Assembly: GCA_026996805.1 (NCBI GenBank)
Contig: JALWKB010000195.1
Location: forward strand, 1 to 37,970
Reading direction: 5' to 3'
DNA length: 37,970 nucleotides
From: Saprospiraceae bacterium
GTDB lineage: Bacteria > Bacteroidota > Bacteroidia > Chitinophagales > Saprospiraceae
Below, one piece after another: positions 16,339-25,104 of this stretch (position 1 is its first letter; each line of letters starts with the position of its first letter). Under the pieces are notes generated by a model. It was not told the origin of the DNA. It saw only the letters and a list, made by a program, of their open reading frames with translations, and ran no database searches. The translations under genes and the position numbers were made by a program.

Positions 16339-17500
16339 GCGTAGGTGTTTGCGATGAGCTCGACAGAATTGATTGGTTTGCGATGGCTTTGCGCATCTTG
16401 AGGTAGAGCGGGAGGAAGGGCTTTAATTTGTAGAGACGGTACAGAATCGTATCGTCGACGATGCCGACGATATGGCCGTCGGAGGTCACTGCAGCGAAGA
16501 AATCGGATATGCCTGCTGCTTTTTCTGTGATTGCATTGACGGGAGTGTCTTGGTCGAAGGAAAACACCGCCGTTTGCATCCACTCACTGATGGGGCTATC
16601 CCATCGGCCACTCTGCAAGGCCTCGAAGAGCTCCTCACGGCGAATCACACCAGCAGGACGCCCATCGATGCCATCGGTGATGATATAACTGTGAGCTCCA
16701 CCGCGAAAATAGCGCTCGATGGGTGCGGAAATGGGATCCGAAGCCTTATAAGTGATAAAATCTCTGCGCATGATATCCTTGAGCGTCAAGCCGTGGTATC
16801 CCGTGATGCGGCGCACGATTTCATACTCCAATCCCGCCGTGTAGAAGATAAAAATCCCGATAAAGGTCAAAATGATGTTGTAGGTCATGACGGAGTAAAA
16901 GATAAACAGCATGGCCATGAACTGACCTACACGAGCTGCCCACAGCGTGGCTTGTTCGTATCCCATGCGCAGGGCGAGCAGGGCGCGCAAGATTCTCCCT
17001 CCGTCCATCGGAAAGGCGGGCAAGAGATTGAAGAGAAACAGGCTGAGATTCATGGCAAAAAACAAGAAGGGCAAGCCTTTAGGGTTGAGAAAACTGCCTA
17101 AGGCATCTTGGCCGGTGGCGCGAAACTCAAACTGTCCGTAGTACAGGGTGATCCAAAACACACCGGCCCAAAAGAGGTTGACGAGAGGCCCGGCAATGGC
17201 GATGGCGAATTCCTGCCACGGATTGCGCGGCATCTTTTCCAATCGCGCCACCCCACCGATGGGCAGCAGTATGATATCGCGCGTCTTGATGCCGAAGTGA
17301 CGCGCCGTGAGCGCATGGCCGTATTCGTGCATGACCACAAAGCCAAACATGCCCAGCACGGCAATGCCGAGATAGAGGGTCTCAGCTATGCTGAGCCCTC
17401 TGCTGATTCCGACGTAACCGATCCAAATAAAGATCAGCAAGAAGCTCCAATGGAGTTTGACAGCGATGCCTTGGAAGCGCAAAATGGGTAGAGTTTTCAT
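16313..17500 (-). CDS. M50 site-2 protease family protein with CBS domains
   Basis: An intramembrane zinc metalloprotease of 395 aa. The catalytic HEYGH is at residues 58-62 in a transmembrane helix, and the third ligand motif appears as LLPAFPMDGGRILRALLA. Four or more transmembrane segments occupy about 15-230. The cytoplasmic C-terminal half (about 240-375) is a pair of CBS motifs (TDGIDGRPAGVI; TSDGHIVGIVDD), which usually bind adenine nucleotides. This is the SpoIVFB-like/Rip3 architecture. Its substrate may be a membrane-bound regulator, but none is apparent nearby. It sits 29 nt after AMP nucleosidase in the tadA run, so ATP/AMP sensing by the CBS pair is a possible but unproven link. 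Confidence 0.92.
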   Translation of the reverse strand: MKTLPILRFQGIAVKLHWSFLLIFIWIGYVGISRGLSIAETLYLGIAVLGMFGFVVMHEYGHALTARHFGIKTRDIILLPIGGVARLEKMPRNPWQEFAIAIAGPLVNLFWAGVFWITLYYGQFEFRATGQDALGSFLNPKGLPFLFFAMNLSLFLFNLLPAFPMDGGRILRALLALRMGYEQATLWAARVGQFMAMLFIFYSVMTYNIILTFIGIFIFYTAGLEYEIVRRITGYHGLTLKDIMRRDFITYKASDPISAPIERYFRGGAHSYIITDGIDGRPAGVIRREELFEALQSGRWDSPISEWMQTAVFSFDQDTPVNAITEKAAGISDFFAAVTSDGHIVGIVDDTILYRLYKLKPFLPLYLKMRKAIANQSILSSSSQTPTHENPSPTP

Positions 17501-17529
17501 GTCATGGCATTATAGGGGTATAAGATACG

Positions 17530-18306
17530 TCAAAATCGGAGATGTTTGATGGTCTCCTTTCGCTGGATGATCTGTTGGAGCGAGTCGATGCCGATGTTGA
17601 GGTGCAATTCGGTGAATTGTTCCGTCACTTTTTGGTCGGATTCGTTGGTCTTGACGCCTTCGGGCACCATGGGGACATCGGAGACGAGCAGGAGGGCCCC
17701 TGCGGGGATGCCGTTTTTAAAGGCCGTAATAAAAAGGGTCGCTGTTTCCATATCGATGGCCAGCGCGCGTATAGAGCGCAGGTACTCTTTGAAGTCTTCC
17801 TTGTACTCCCACAGACGGACGTTGGTGGTGTAGACGGTGCCCGTCCAATAGTCTCTTTGGTATTCGCGTATGGTGGTGGATACGGCTTTTTGAAGGGCGA
17901 AGGCCGGTAGAGATGGCACTTCGGGGGGGAAGTAGTCATTTGAAGTACCTTCGCCGCGAATGCCTGCAATGGGCAAGATGAGGTCGCCTACACGGAGTTT
18001 TTTCTTCAACCCGCCGCACTTACCTAAGAAGAGGATGGCCTTGGGTTCGATGGCCGACAGCAGGTCGACAATCGTAGCGGCATTGGGACTGCCCATGCCA
18101 AAGTTGATGATGGTGATATCGCCAGCGGTGGCACTGCGCATGGCTTTTTCCTGGCCATAGATGGGCACGTCAAATTTTTTGGCGAAGAGCTCTAAGTAGT
18201 TATTGAAATTGACCAGTAAGATGTATTTGCCGAATTTCTCCAAAGGCATACCCGTATAGCGCGGTAGCCAGTTGAGTGCGATTTCCTTTTTCGTATGCAT
18301 AGCCAT
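17530..18306 (-). CDS. amn: AMP nucleosidase (short Bacteroidota form)
   Basis: A cytoplasmic 258-aa member of the nucleoside phosphorylase-I fold that hydrolyses AMP to adenine and ribose 5-phosphate. Features visible are INFGMGSPNAA (phosphate/ribose site), LFLGKCGGLKKKLRVGDL (beta-strand plus glycine-rich loop) and ALAIDMETATLF, the MExA ribose-binding motif of the family. It lacks the extra N-terminal domain of the 484-aa E. coli Amn, as is normal for the Bacteroidota version. MTAN-type enzymes have a similar fold, but the length and the NYF/KNGIPAGALLLVSD segments fit AMP nucleosidase better. There are 15 nt to tadA upstream and 29 nt to the M50 gene downstream, so it is likely one operon. 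Confidence 0.88.
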   Translation of the reverse strand: MAMHTKKEIALNWLPRYTGMPLEKFGKYILLVNFNNYLELFAKKFDVPIYGQEKAMRSATAGDITIINFGMGSPNAATIVDLLSAIEPKAILFLGKCGGLKKKLRVGDLILPIAGIRGEGTSNDYFPPEVPSLPAFALQKAVSTTIREYQRDYWTGTVYTTNVRLWEYKEDFKEYLRSIRALAIDMETATLFITAFKNGIPAGALLLVSDVPMVPEGVKTNESDQKVTEQFTELHLNIGIDSLQQIIQRKETIKHLRF

Positions 18307-18321
18307 GTCGTTTTGTTTGCA

Positions 18322-18765
18322 TTATAAACGTTTGGATTGGAAAAAGTGCTTCAAGAGGGCTCGGCTTTCCTCCTGGCACAGTCCTGAGGAGATTTCCGTT
18401 GTGGGATGGAGCATGGCCTTACCGAAGTGCATAAACCCTCCTTTGGGGTCGTCGGTGGCGTAGACGATCCGATCGATTTGGGCCCAGCGCAAAGCACCGG
18501 CACACATCGGACAGGGTTCGAGAGTGACATAAAGCGTACAGCCATGGAGATATTTGGATCCCAAATAGTGGGAGGCTGCGGTGATGGCGAGCATCTCGGC
18601 ATGGGCAGTGACATCGCAGAGCTGTTCGACCTGATTGTGGGCCTTAGCAATGATCATACCCTCTGAGACGATGACCGCTCCAATGGGCACCTCATCGCGT
18701 TGGAAGGCCAGACGGGCCTGCTTGAGGGCTTCACGCATAAATAACTCGTCGGTTAATAAGGCCAT
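18322..18765 (-). CDS. tadA: tRNA-specific adenosine(34) deaminase TadA
   Basis: An essential cytoplasmic enzyme that converts A34 to inosine in tRNA-Arg(ACG). It has 147 aa, the normal length. The zinc deaminase motif is complete: H55-A-E57 (catalytic Glu57) and P-C85-x2-C88 in LEPCPMCAGAL. The family-specific segments VPIGAVIV, AHNQVE and GSKYLHGCTLYVTLEPC are also present. It is the first gene of the minus-strand run tadA-amn-M50-PAP2. It is divergent from the PAS kinase with 139 bp between. Confidence 0.95.
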   Translation of the reverse strand: MALLTDELFMREALKQARLAFQRDEVPIGAVIVSEGMIIAKAHNQVEQLCDVTAHAEMLAITAASHYLGSKYLHGCTLYVTLEPCPMCAGALRWAQIDRIVYATDDPKGGFMHFGKAMLHPTTEISSGLCQEESRALLKHFFQSKRL

Positions 18766-18872
18766 GCACTTGCTTTGGGTTAAAAATATCGATCCACTTC
18801 AATCGTGCTTCGCCGCAATGTAGATCTTTTGAAAATCCCAGAGCTGCTAACTAAATAGATGACCGATTTGAA

Positions 18873-18904
18873 GCGTTGAAATTACGCATAATCGTTGACA
18901 ACGA
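18873..18904. promoter_or_regulatory. Palindromic operator-like sites abutting the PAS kinase start codon
   Basis: TCGTTGACAACGA (18892-18904) is a perfect 13-nt palindrome about a single central base and ends directly before the ATG at 18905. Nineteen nt upstream lies a looser copy, GCGTTGAAATTACGC (18873-18887), with matching arms GCGT/ACGC and a shared CGTTGA. Two like-phased sites at the start of a regulator operon suggest autoregulation, perhaps by the Crp-type regulator encoded there. Confidence 0.45.
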
Positions 18905-20041
18905 ATGCAAGGGAATAATTCGATCTATCGACGCATCTTTGACAATGCACGCGAAGGAATGATCCTCACAGATGCAGAGGGACGCATCATACTCATCAAC
19001 CCCCGCGCGGTAGAGCTCTTTAAATACGACTCTGAAGACGAGCTCCTCCATAAAAAAATAGAAGTCTTGGTCCCTCCACACCTGCGCAAGACACACGAGC
19101 AGTACCGCGAGATGTATTATCGCTCTCCCCAAAACTACTCGATGAGCGAGCGCGGGGTGCTCGAAGGCTATTGCAAAGACGGCTCTACAGTTTATCTCGA
19201 AATTAGCCTGAGCTATTTTGAAGACGAAAGCGGCAAACCCAACGTGTTGTGTTTTTTAAGCGATGTGACGCCTCGCATACGTACCGAGCGCGCCCTTCAG
19301 CGCGAACGCGAATTGCACGAGCTCAAATCGCGCTTCGTATCGATGGTGTCCCATGAGTTGCGCACCCCCCTATCCAATATCTACACTTCGGCGACCCTTT
19401 TGTCGCGCTATCAAGACCGCTCGGATCAGGATAAAAGAGAGCGCCATATACAGAGGATTAAGCGGTCTGTAAAAAGCCTTATCGAACTACTCGAAGACAT
19501 CCTATCCTTTCAAAAATTTGAAAACATCGAAGAGCAGCTCCGATTGGAGCCCTTGCCTGTCCAAAGTCTCGTCCAAGAGGCCGTCGCCGAGCTCAACCTA
19601 TCGGCCGATGATGCCAAGCGATTGCAGATCAGGGTTGATCCGGCATTGCACTATGTGACGGATCGGATGATTTTTAAGACTATTGTAAAAAACCTCCTCA
19701 ACAACGCCTTAAAGTATTCGGCTGCGAAGCAAGGGCGAGTGTTGCTCGACATTGTGGAAGACGGCGATACCCTTCGCCTGCGTATCATGGATGAAGGAAT
19801 CGGCATACCGAAGGAGGAGTTGCCGAGTATTTTTGAGCGATTTTATCGGGCATCGAATGCCATGCACTTTCGGGGTACAGGCCTTGGTCTGACAATCGTG
19901 AAAAATCTGGTCGGCATTCTCGGGGGAAGCATTTCAGTAGATTCTGTCGAAAATCAATATACAGAATTTGTCGTCGAATTGCCACTCCAGCTGCATCAAC
20001 CTCTCATAGCGAGTGGCGAAAGCCAAAACTTCCGATCATGA
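18905..20041 (+). CDS. PAS-domain sensor histidine kinase, cytoplasmic
   Basis: A 378-aa kinase with no transmembrane segment or signal peptide, so it senses a cytoplasmic cue. The PAS domain occupies about 5-125 (IFDNAREGMILTDAEGRIIL). The HisKA domain has phospho-histidine H150 in VSMVSHELRTPLSNI. The HATPase has the N box KNLLNNALKYSA, G1 DEGIGIP, an F box (FERFYRA) and G2 GTGLGLTIVKNLVG. No heme or flavin motif can be claimed in the PAS domain. The stop codon overlaps the response regulator start by 4 nt (ATGA), which makes the pair. A palindrome lies immediately upstream of the ATG. Confidence 0.94.
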   Translation: MQGNNSIYRRIFDNAREGMILTDAEGRIILINPRAVELFKYDSEDELLHKKIEVLVPPHLRKTHEQYREMYYRSPQNYSMSERGVLEGYCKDGSTVYLEISLSYFEDESGKPNVLCFLSDVTPRIRTERALQRERELHELKSRFVSMVSHELRTPLSNIYTSATLLSRYQDRSDQDKRERHIQRIKRSVKSLIELLEDILSFQKFENIEEQLRLEPLPVQSLVQEAVAELNLSADDAKRLQIRVDPALHYVTDRMIFKTIVKNLLNNALKYSAAKQGRVLLDIVEDGDTLRLRIMDEGIGIPKEELPSIFERFYRASNAMHFRGTGLGLTIVKNLVGILGGSISVDSVENQYTEFVVELPLQLHQPLIASGESQNFRS

Positions 20042-21090
20042 AAAAGATATTGGTGATCGAGGACAACGTCGACATGTTACAAAACATTGCCGAAATTCTC
20101 GAACTGGCCAATTATGAAGTGCTTCAAGCAGCCGATGGAAAGCAGGGCATAACCATGGCACGGACCTATCAGCCGGATCTCATCTTATGCGACATCATGA
20201 TGCCCGGATTAGATGGATATGGGGTGCTCAAGGTGCTCTCTTCGGATGAAAAGACGCAGAAGATACCCTTTATCTTCCTCACAGCAAAGTCGACGCTGGA
20301 AGATATGCGTCGCGGCATGAATCTCGGTGCCGATGACTATATCACCAAGCCGTTCGACGAATCACAGCTGCTCAACGCCATTGAGACGCGCTTGGAGCGC
20401 TATCGCAAGATACGCGAAGAGGACACACCAGCGTCGGAGGAGCGACGCTCGTCGCCTTTGAGCTTGCTCTTCAACGAAAGGCGTGCCAAAGAGCTCTTGC
20501 TCGAACAGGAACTCGTCGGCGTCCCGCATCAATATCGACGAGGGGACTACATCTTTATCGAAGACTCCTATCCGCGCTATGTCTACTACGTCGTAGAGGG
20601 CATGGTCAAAATCTTCACTACCAATCAAGAGGGTAAGGATTTTGTCACGGGTCTAAAGAAGAAAGACGACTTTTTTGGGTACAAGGCCATGCTGGAAAAC
20701 GTCCCCTATATCGACTCTGCCGTAGCTCTGACAGATACCGAACTTTACCAGATTCCCAAAGATCGCTTCTTTGCTCTATTGACCCAGCAGCGCGATGTGG
20801 CTTTTTTCTTCCTCAAACTGTTGGCACACGATGTACAGCAGAGTAAGGTCCGGCTGTTGAGCCTCGCCTATGACTCTATACGGATGCGCGTAGCTCAAGC
20901 GCTATTGATGCTCATGGACAATACAGATAGGTCCATTCGGCTTTCGCGCGAGAGCCTGTCCCAAATCGTTGGTGCGGCACCAGAATCGGTCATCCGCACT
21001 CTCAGTGATTTTAAAGACGAGGGGCTCATACGCATCGAAGGGCGCGTCATCTATGTCGAAAACGAGGATAAGCTCAAGCGCATCCGCTAA
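20038..21090 (+). CDS. Response regulator with receiver, cNMP-fold and Crp-type HTH domains
   Basis: A cytoplasmic 350-aa DNA-binding regulator. The receiver domain (about 1-120) has E8/D9, phospho-acceptor D52 in LILCDIMMPG, LTAKST and the switch lysine in ITKPFDE. A linker leads to a cyclic-nucleotide-binding beta-roll (about 160-250) and a Crp/Fnr winged helix (about 270-345), with recognition-helix-like SRESLSQIVGAAPESVIRTLSDF. By eye alignment with E. coli Crp, the positions of Glu72 and Arg82 that hold cAMP read Tyr and a non-Arg residue. The beta-roll therefore probably does not bind cAMP and is driven by phosphorylation from the upstream kinase. It ends 10 nt from a convergent PLP-enzyme gene. 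Confidence 0.93.
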   Translation: MKKILVIEDNVDMLQNIAEILELANYEVLQAADGKQGITMARTYQPDLILCDIMMPGLDGYGVLKVLSSDEKTQKIPFIFLTAKSTLEDMRRGMNLGADDYITKPFDESQLLNAIETRLERYRKIREEDTPASEERRSSPLSLLFNERRAKELLLEQELVGVPHQYRRGDYIFIEDSYPRYVYYVVEGMVKIFTTNQEGKDFVTGLKKKDDFFGYKAMLENVPYIDSAVALTDTELYQIPKDRFFALLTQQRDVAFFFLKLLAHDVQQSKVRLLSLAYDSIRMRVAQALLMLMDNTDRSIRLSRESLSQIVGAAPESVIRTLSDFKDEGLIRIEGRVIYVENEDKLKRIR

Positions 21091-21100
21091 GCTAAAAACC

Positions 21101-22246
21101 TCATAGGCCCTCTAGCGCCTGTTGGAGGTCTTCGATGAGGTCGGTCACATCTTCGATGCCCACGCTCAGGCGGATAAGTGTATCGCGCAATCCGGCTTGA
21201 CGCCTTTGCTCGGGTGGGATCGACGCATGGGTCATCGCGGCCGGAATGCTGATCAGTGACTCCACGCCTCCGAGTGATTCAGCCAGTTGGAAGTAGCGGG
21301 TCTTTTGGCAGAGCTGTACCGCATCGTCAAGGCGGTCGCTGTTGAGCTCAAAGGAAAGCATCGCGCCAAAATCGCGCATTTGACGTTTGGCTAGGTCGTG
21401 TTGCGGGTGCGAGGTCAAGCCCGGATAGTAGACTTTTGCCACAGCGGGATGCGAATGTAAAAACTGGGCAATGGCCATGGCATTGGCACATGCACGCTCC
21501 ATGCGTACGTGTAAGGTTTTAATACCTCGTAAGACGAGAAAACAGTCTTGCGGTCCCGGTACGGCTCCAGTGGCATTTTGTATAAAATAGAGCCGTTCGG
21601 CTAACTGTGGATCCCGAGTGACGAGCAATCCAAGCACCACATCCGAATGGCCACCTAAGTACTTCGTTGCTGAGTGCAACACGAGGTCTGCACCTGCGGA
21701 AAGCGGCGTTTGAAGGTACGGCGAGCAAAAGGTATTGTCGACACATACCCGTATGCCCCGCCGATGAGCAATGGCACTGATGGCTTCGATGTCGACGAGG
21801 CGTAGCAGGGGATTGCTCGGCGTCTCGACATATACCCATCGCGTGGCATCTGTCAGGTGGTCTTCCAATGCTGCGGGGTTGGTCAGATCGACAAAGCGGC
21901 TTCGGATGCCAAACTGCGCGTAAATCTGTTGGAAAAGCCGCACGGTCCCGCCGTACAGATCATCGTTGGCGATAATTTCGTCGCCCGGACGGAGGAGCTT
22001 GACAAGGGCATCTAAAGCTGCTAAGCCACTGCTATATGCAATAGCGTAGTCACCACCTTCGAGGGCAGCTACATTGGCCTGTAAGACGCTGCGCGTCGGA
22101 TTTTGTGTGCGCGAGTATTCGTATCCCTTATGCTGGCCCGGGGCCTCTTGCACATAGGTCGACGTCTGATAAATTGGAGTCATGATGGCTCCCGTTCCGC
22201 TATCGGGTTCGATGCCGGCGTGAATGACCTTCGTTCCAAATTTCAT
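21101..22246 (-). CDS. Cystathionine gamma-synthase/gamma-lyase family PLP enzyme
   Basis: I start it at the ATG at 22246 (381 aa, MKFGTKVIHAG), which matches the family N-terminus; the track's 22279 start adds 11 odd residues. It is a PLP fold-type I enzyme of Cys/Met metabolism. The PLP lysine lies in LHSATKYLGGHSDV. Other family marks are YEYSRTQNPTR, YSSGLAALDA, DDLYGGTVRLF, VETPSNPLL, DNTFCSPYLQ and ESLGGVESLISIPAAMTHAS. It makes cystathionine from an acylhomoserine and cysteine (methionine branch) or splits cystathionine to cysteine; the two reactions cannot be separated by sequence alone. It follows the TonB-dependent receptor on the same strand. A second, divergent paralogue lies at 25105-26283. 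Confidence 0.9.
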   Translation of the reverse strand: MKFGTKVIHAGIEPDSGTGAIMTPIYQTSTYVQEAPGQHKGYEYSRTQNPTRSVLQANVAALEGGDYAIAYSSGLAALDALVKLLRPGDEIIANDDLYGGTVRLFQQIYAQFGIRSRFVDLTNPAALEDHLTDATRWVYVETPSNPLLRLVDIEAISAIAHRRGIRVCVDNTFCSPYLQTPLSAGADLVLHSATKYLGGHSDVVLGLLVTRDPQLAERLYFIQNATGAVPGPQDCFLVLRGIKTLHVRMERACANAMAIAQFLHSHPAVAKVYYPGLTSHPQHDLAKRQMRDFGAMLSFELNSDRLDDAVQLCQKTRYFQLAESLGGVESLISIPAAMTHASIPPEQRRQAGLRDTLIRLSVGIEDVTDLIEDLQQALEGL

Positions 22247-22298
22247 ACACCAGGTTTTCAAGCCACCGAGTCGTGGCATTTGCGGTCAAGTGTGCCCA

Positions 22299-22306
22299 CA
22301 AAGGTA
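22299..22306 (-). promoter_or_regulatory. Possible -7 promoter box for the PLP enzyme at 21101-22246
   Basis: On the minus strand the gap reads TACCTTTG, an exact TAnnTTTG match, about 50 nt before the start codon. No TTG lies at the usual distance upstream, so this rests on one box. If real, the enzyme is not wholly dependent on read-through from the receptor gene. Confidence 0.3.
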
Positions 22307-22327
22307 GGGGATTGCGCTGATATGGAC

Positions 22328-24895
22328 TCACCGATTGGATCCTGCTGGTGCTTCGCCGTTGTCTTCGCCGTTGAGGAGATCCTCGTTTTTGATGCGCGTG
22401 CGGTATTTTTTCGGGCCGTATTTGAGCTTGCCAAACTTGTAGCTAAACTGCAATCCCACCGAACGGAAGGGAATTTCGTTGGTGCTCACAAAGAAGAAGC
22501 CGGGATTTTCGAGTTTGGTGCGAAACACTTTACGCGCCCAGAATGGGTCGATGACGGATATGCCAAGGGTGGCTTTTTTGTTCCACAGGTATTTCTGTAG
22601 GGAGAAGGAAGTCATCCAAAACGAGGCTTCAAAGCCCTGCACGGTGACCCGTGGCGAACGGCCAAAGGCCATAATTTCGATCTTCAAATCGCGCGGCAAA
22701 TCCATCTGAAGGTTGCTAAATCCGCCGACTTGATAGCCGACATTGGTCAGCCCTCGAGCCTGACCCTGTTGGGCAATGATCTCCACGCGTCGGACATGGC
22801 CGTTGAGATTGAGCGAGAACCTCGGCCCCAAGCGAAGTCCGATAAACATGTTTAAGCCCAATTCGTTGCGCGCACCGAGATTGTAATAACTGCGGTGTGA
22901 GATGCCTACGGAATCCACAAAGGTATAAGGCCCTATTTCGTCGTTGGTACGTTGATAGAAGGCCTTTAACACCATCGAAGAGCCCATCATGAAGAGATTG
23001 TACGACAGCTCGCCACGGTGCGCGATGACGGGCTTGAGCTCGGGATTGCCATAGCGAATGTTGCGCTCGTCCGACACGTCGACAAAGGGGTTGATATGGG
23101 TCAGCGATGGCCGACGGATGCGCTTGTTGTAGCTGAGCTTAATGGTCTGTGCCCATCCAAACTTTCGAGCAATAGCTACATGCGGAATCCACACATCATA
23201 GCCGTGTTTAAAACTGCCCTCGAAATCGCGGAAATAACCCTCGATACCCGTGTTTTCCCATCGCAAGCCCGTGATGAGCGACCAGTCTTTCGACCATTTC
23301 CACGTACCGCTGAGATACGCCGCATAGACACTTTGCCGATAGTGAAATACATCCGACTGGTCTTCGAGGAGGATAAAATCATCGCCGGGGGTTTCCGCAT
23401 CGCGGTAGTGCGTGGTGAAATCACTGCGTATCATTCGCTGGATGGTCTTCACCCCTGTTTCGGCTTTGAGTTGCTCATTGAAGGGGTGGGTGTAGTCCGA
23501 TTGGAGAGTGATTTCTACGTTGTGCCCCAGATTATTCTGGAGCTTTTCGTATTGATAGGCCGGTGGATTGGGGGTCATATACTCCTTGGCCTTTTGGTTT
23601 AAATCGCTGGTATTGACATTTCGAATGTACTCCACTCCGACGGCTGCCGAAAACTGACGATCCTTCTGGTCGAAATTTTTGATATAGTCCAAAGTCCAAT
23701 TGTATCGCCCCCGTTCGTTGTAGCCATCTACGGTCCGCCAGAAGTTTTCGATTGTGTCGAGAGCGGGATTGGTGTAAAACACTTCAGTCTTCCGGTACAT
23801 GCTGTGGGTGTGTGCGCCCCAGCTCAGCGAGGTGCCCAAAGTCGAATAGCCATCGATTTCATAGATGCCCTCACCGCGTCCCCAGTATCCGAAGAAGTTG
23901 CCTTTAAAATCTCCTATCTGGTGGTAATACTCTTCTCGGCCTTGAAACTGTGTTATTCGCTCTGTACTTGTAGAGCCCCATCGAGGGATGGAATACACTG
24001 CCGAACCGACGAGATTGCCGCCCAGACGACCTTTGGCAGAGTTGAGGGTAAGCGAGAGGCGATTTTGGGGATACCCAGTTCTTGCATTGATGCGACCGCT
24101 AATGCCTTCGAGGCCTTTGCGCTTGGTGATGATATTGATGATGCCGCCAGTACCTTCGGCATCGTATTTGGCGCCCGGCGAGGTGATGACCTCGACGCGC
24201 TTGATTTGTTCGGCAGGTATCATCTTCAATGCATTGCCCGGATCATTGGAAAAGAGAGACGAAGGCTTGCCGTTGACGAGGATTAAGACGTTCGAAGCGC
24301 CTCCGAGGCTGACATTTCCGTTGTGATCGACCGCGACGAGAGGGACCTTGCGCAACACATCGACGCCATCGCCACCGATGAGGGTAGCATCTTTTTCGAC
24401 ATTGTACGATATCTTGTCCACGCTTTGTTCGATCAGCGATCGCTCGCCTTTGACTTTTACCTCTTTGAGTAGCAGTTGGGATGGGTTGAGTGGCACCCGC
24501 AGCTTGACGTCGGGGTCCTTGCGCGTGAGCTGTACTTCGATGATGGTATCGTTGTAACCCAGATAGCTGAAGAGTACGAGATAGTTGCCGACGGGAATTT
24601 CAGGCATTGAAAACTTGCCATGGGCGTCCGAGAGGGTGCCATTCACCTGCGTGGAATCAGCCTTGCGGGACACGACGATGCTGACATATTCCAGTGGTGC
24701 TCCCGTCTGGCGATCGATGACGGTGCCTTTGATGCTCCCCAAGACCGTCTTTGCGCCGTGTCTGCCCCCGTAATGCCCGTGGTGCCCGCGATGTTGGGCC
24801 CATCCCAGCACTGGCAGGAGCAAGAGCATCCCTAAAAGGCATGAAATCGTTGGCGCCGAAGCGCAAAACAACCGACTGGTGTACACTTTACCCAT
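22328..24895 (-). CDS. TonB-dependent receptor, outer-membrane beta-barrel family with carboxypeptidase-like N-domain
   Basis: An 855-aa outer-membrane protein. A signal peptide (cut near GWAQ) is followed by a short His/Gly-rich stretch (HRGHHGHYGGRHG). Next come a carboxypeptidase-regulatory-like domain (about 50-140: GTVIDRQTGAPLEYVSIVV), a plug domain (about 150-270, with VEVITSPGAKYDAEGTGGIINIITKR) and a beta-barrel of the OMP_b-brl_3 type to the C-terminus. The architecture is that of Bacteroidota receptors without a SusD partner; none is encoded beside it. The substrate is unknown. The His-rich tail of the mature N-terminus could bind a transition metal. The gene is divergent from the second PLP enzyme with a 209-bp gap and is followed after 81 bp by the first. 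Confidence 0.93.
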   Translation of the reverse strand: MGKVYTSRLFCASAPTISCLLGMLLLLPVLGWAQHRGHHGHYGGRHGAKTVLGSIKGTVIDRQTGAPLEYVSIVVSRKADSTQVNGTLSDAHGKFSMPEIPVGNYLVLFSYLGYNDTIIEVQLTRKDPDVKLRVPLNPSQLLLKEVKVKGERSLIEQSVDKISYNVEKDATLIGGDGVDVLRKVPLVAVDHNGNVSLGGASNVLILVNGKPSSLFSNDPGNALKMIPAEQIKRVEVITSPGAKYDAEGTGGIINIITKRKGLEGISGRINARTGYPQNRLSLTLNSAKGRLGGNLVGSAVYSIPRWGSTSTERITQFQGREEYYHQIGDFKGNFFGYWGRGEGIYEIDGYSTLGTSLSWGAHTHSMYRKTEVFYTNPALDTIENFWRTVDGYNERGRYNWTLDYIKNFDQKDRQFSAAVGVEYIRNVNTSDLNQKAKEYMTPNPPAYQYEKLQNNLGHNVEITLQSDYTHPFNEQLKAETGVKTIQRMIRSDFTTHYRDAETPGDDFILLEDQSDVFHYRQSVYAAYLSGTWKWSKDWSLITGLRWENTGIEGYFRDFEGSFKHGYDVWIPHVAIARKFGWAQTIKLSYNKRIRRPSLTHINPFVDVSDERNIRYGNPELKPVIAHRGELSYNLFMMGSSMVLKAFYQRTNDEIGPYTFVDSVGISHRSYYNLGARNELGLNMFIGLRLGPRFSLNLNGHVRRVEIIAQQGQARGLTNVGYQVGGFSNLQMDLPRDLKIEIMAFGRSPRVTVQGFEASFWMTSFSLQKYLWNKKATLGISVIDPFWARKVFRTKLENPGFFFVSTNEIPFRSVGLQFSYKFGKLKYGPKKYRTRIKNEDLLNGEDNGEAPAGSNR

Positions 24896-25104
24896 CGAAG
24901 TACAATTTTACATGCTAAACGCAGGAAGGGTATGAAATCGTTCAGTGCCTCAGACATCTATCGACAAACGTACCCATATTTTCGATTAAGCACTCCAAAT
25001 GGCATATCAATGCATGGGTTGGTATAAAATGGTTGTTCTACTGGGGTGTGGCTAAATATTCCCATCTTTGCTACGCATTAGACTAAACGATAAAGAGATC
25101 CATC

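Noticed and set aside
24896-25104. Possible SAM-type riboswitch before the second Cys/Met enzyme
   Set aside because: I looked for the SAM-II core (conserved pseudoknot with GCUAAA-type segment). Only a loose GGCTAAAT occurs and no convincing stems were found. The 209-bp gap has a weak CATCTTTG box at 25063-25070 without a spaced TTG; nothing else is supported.
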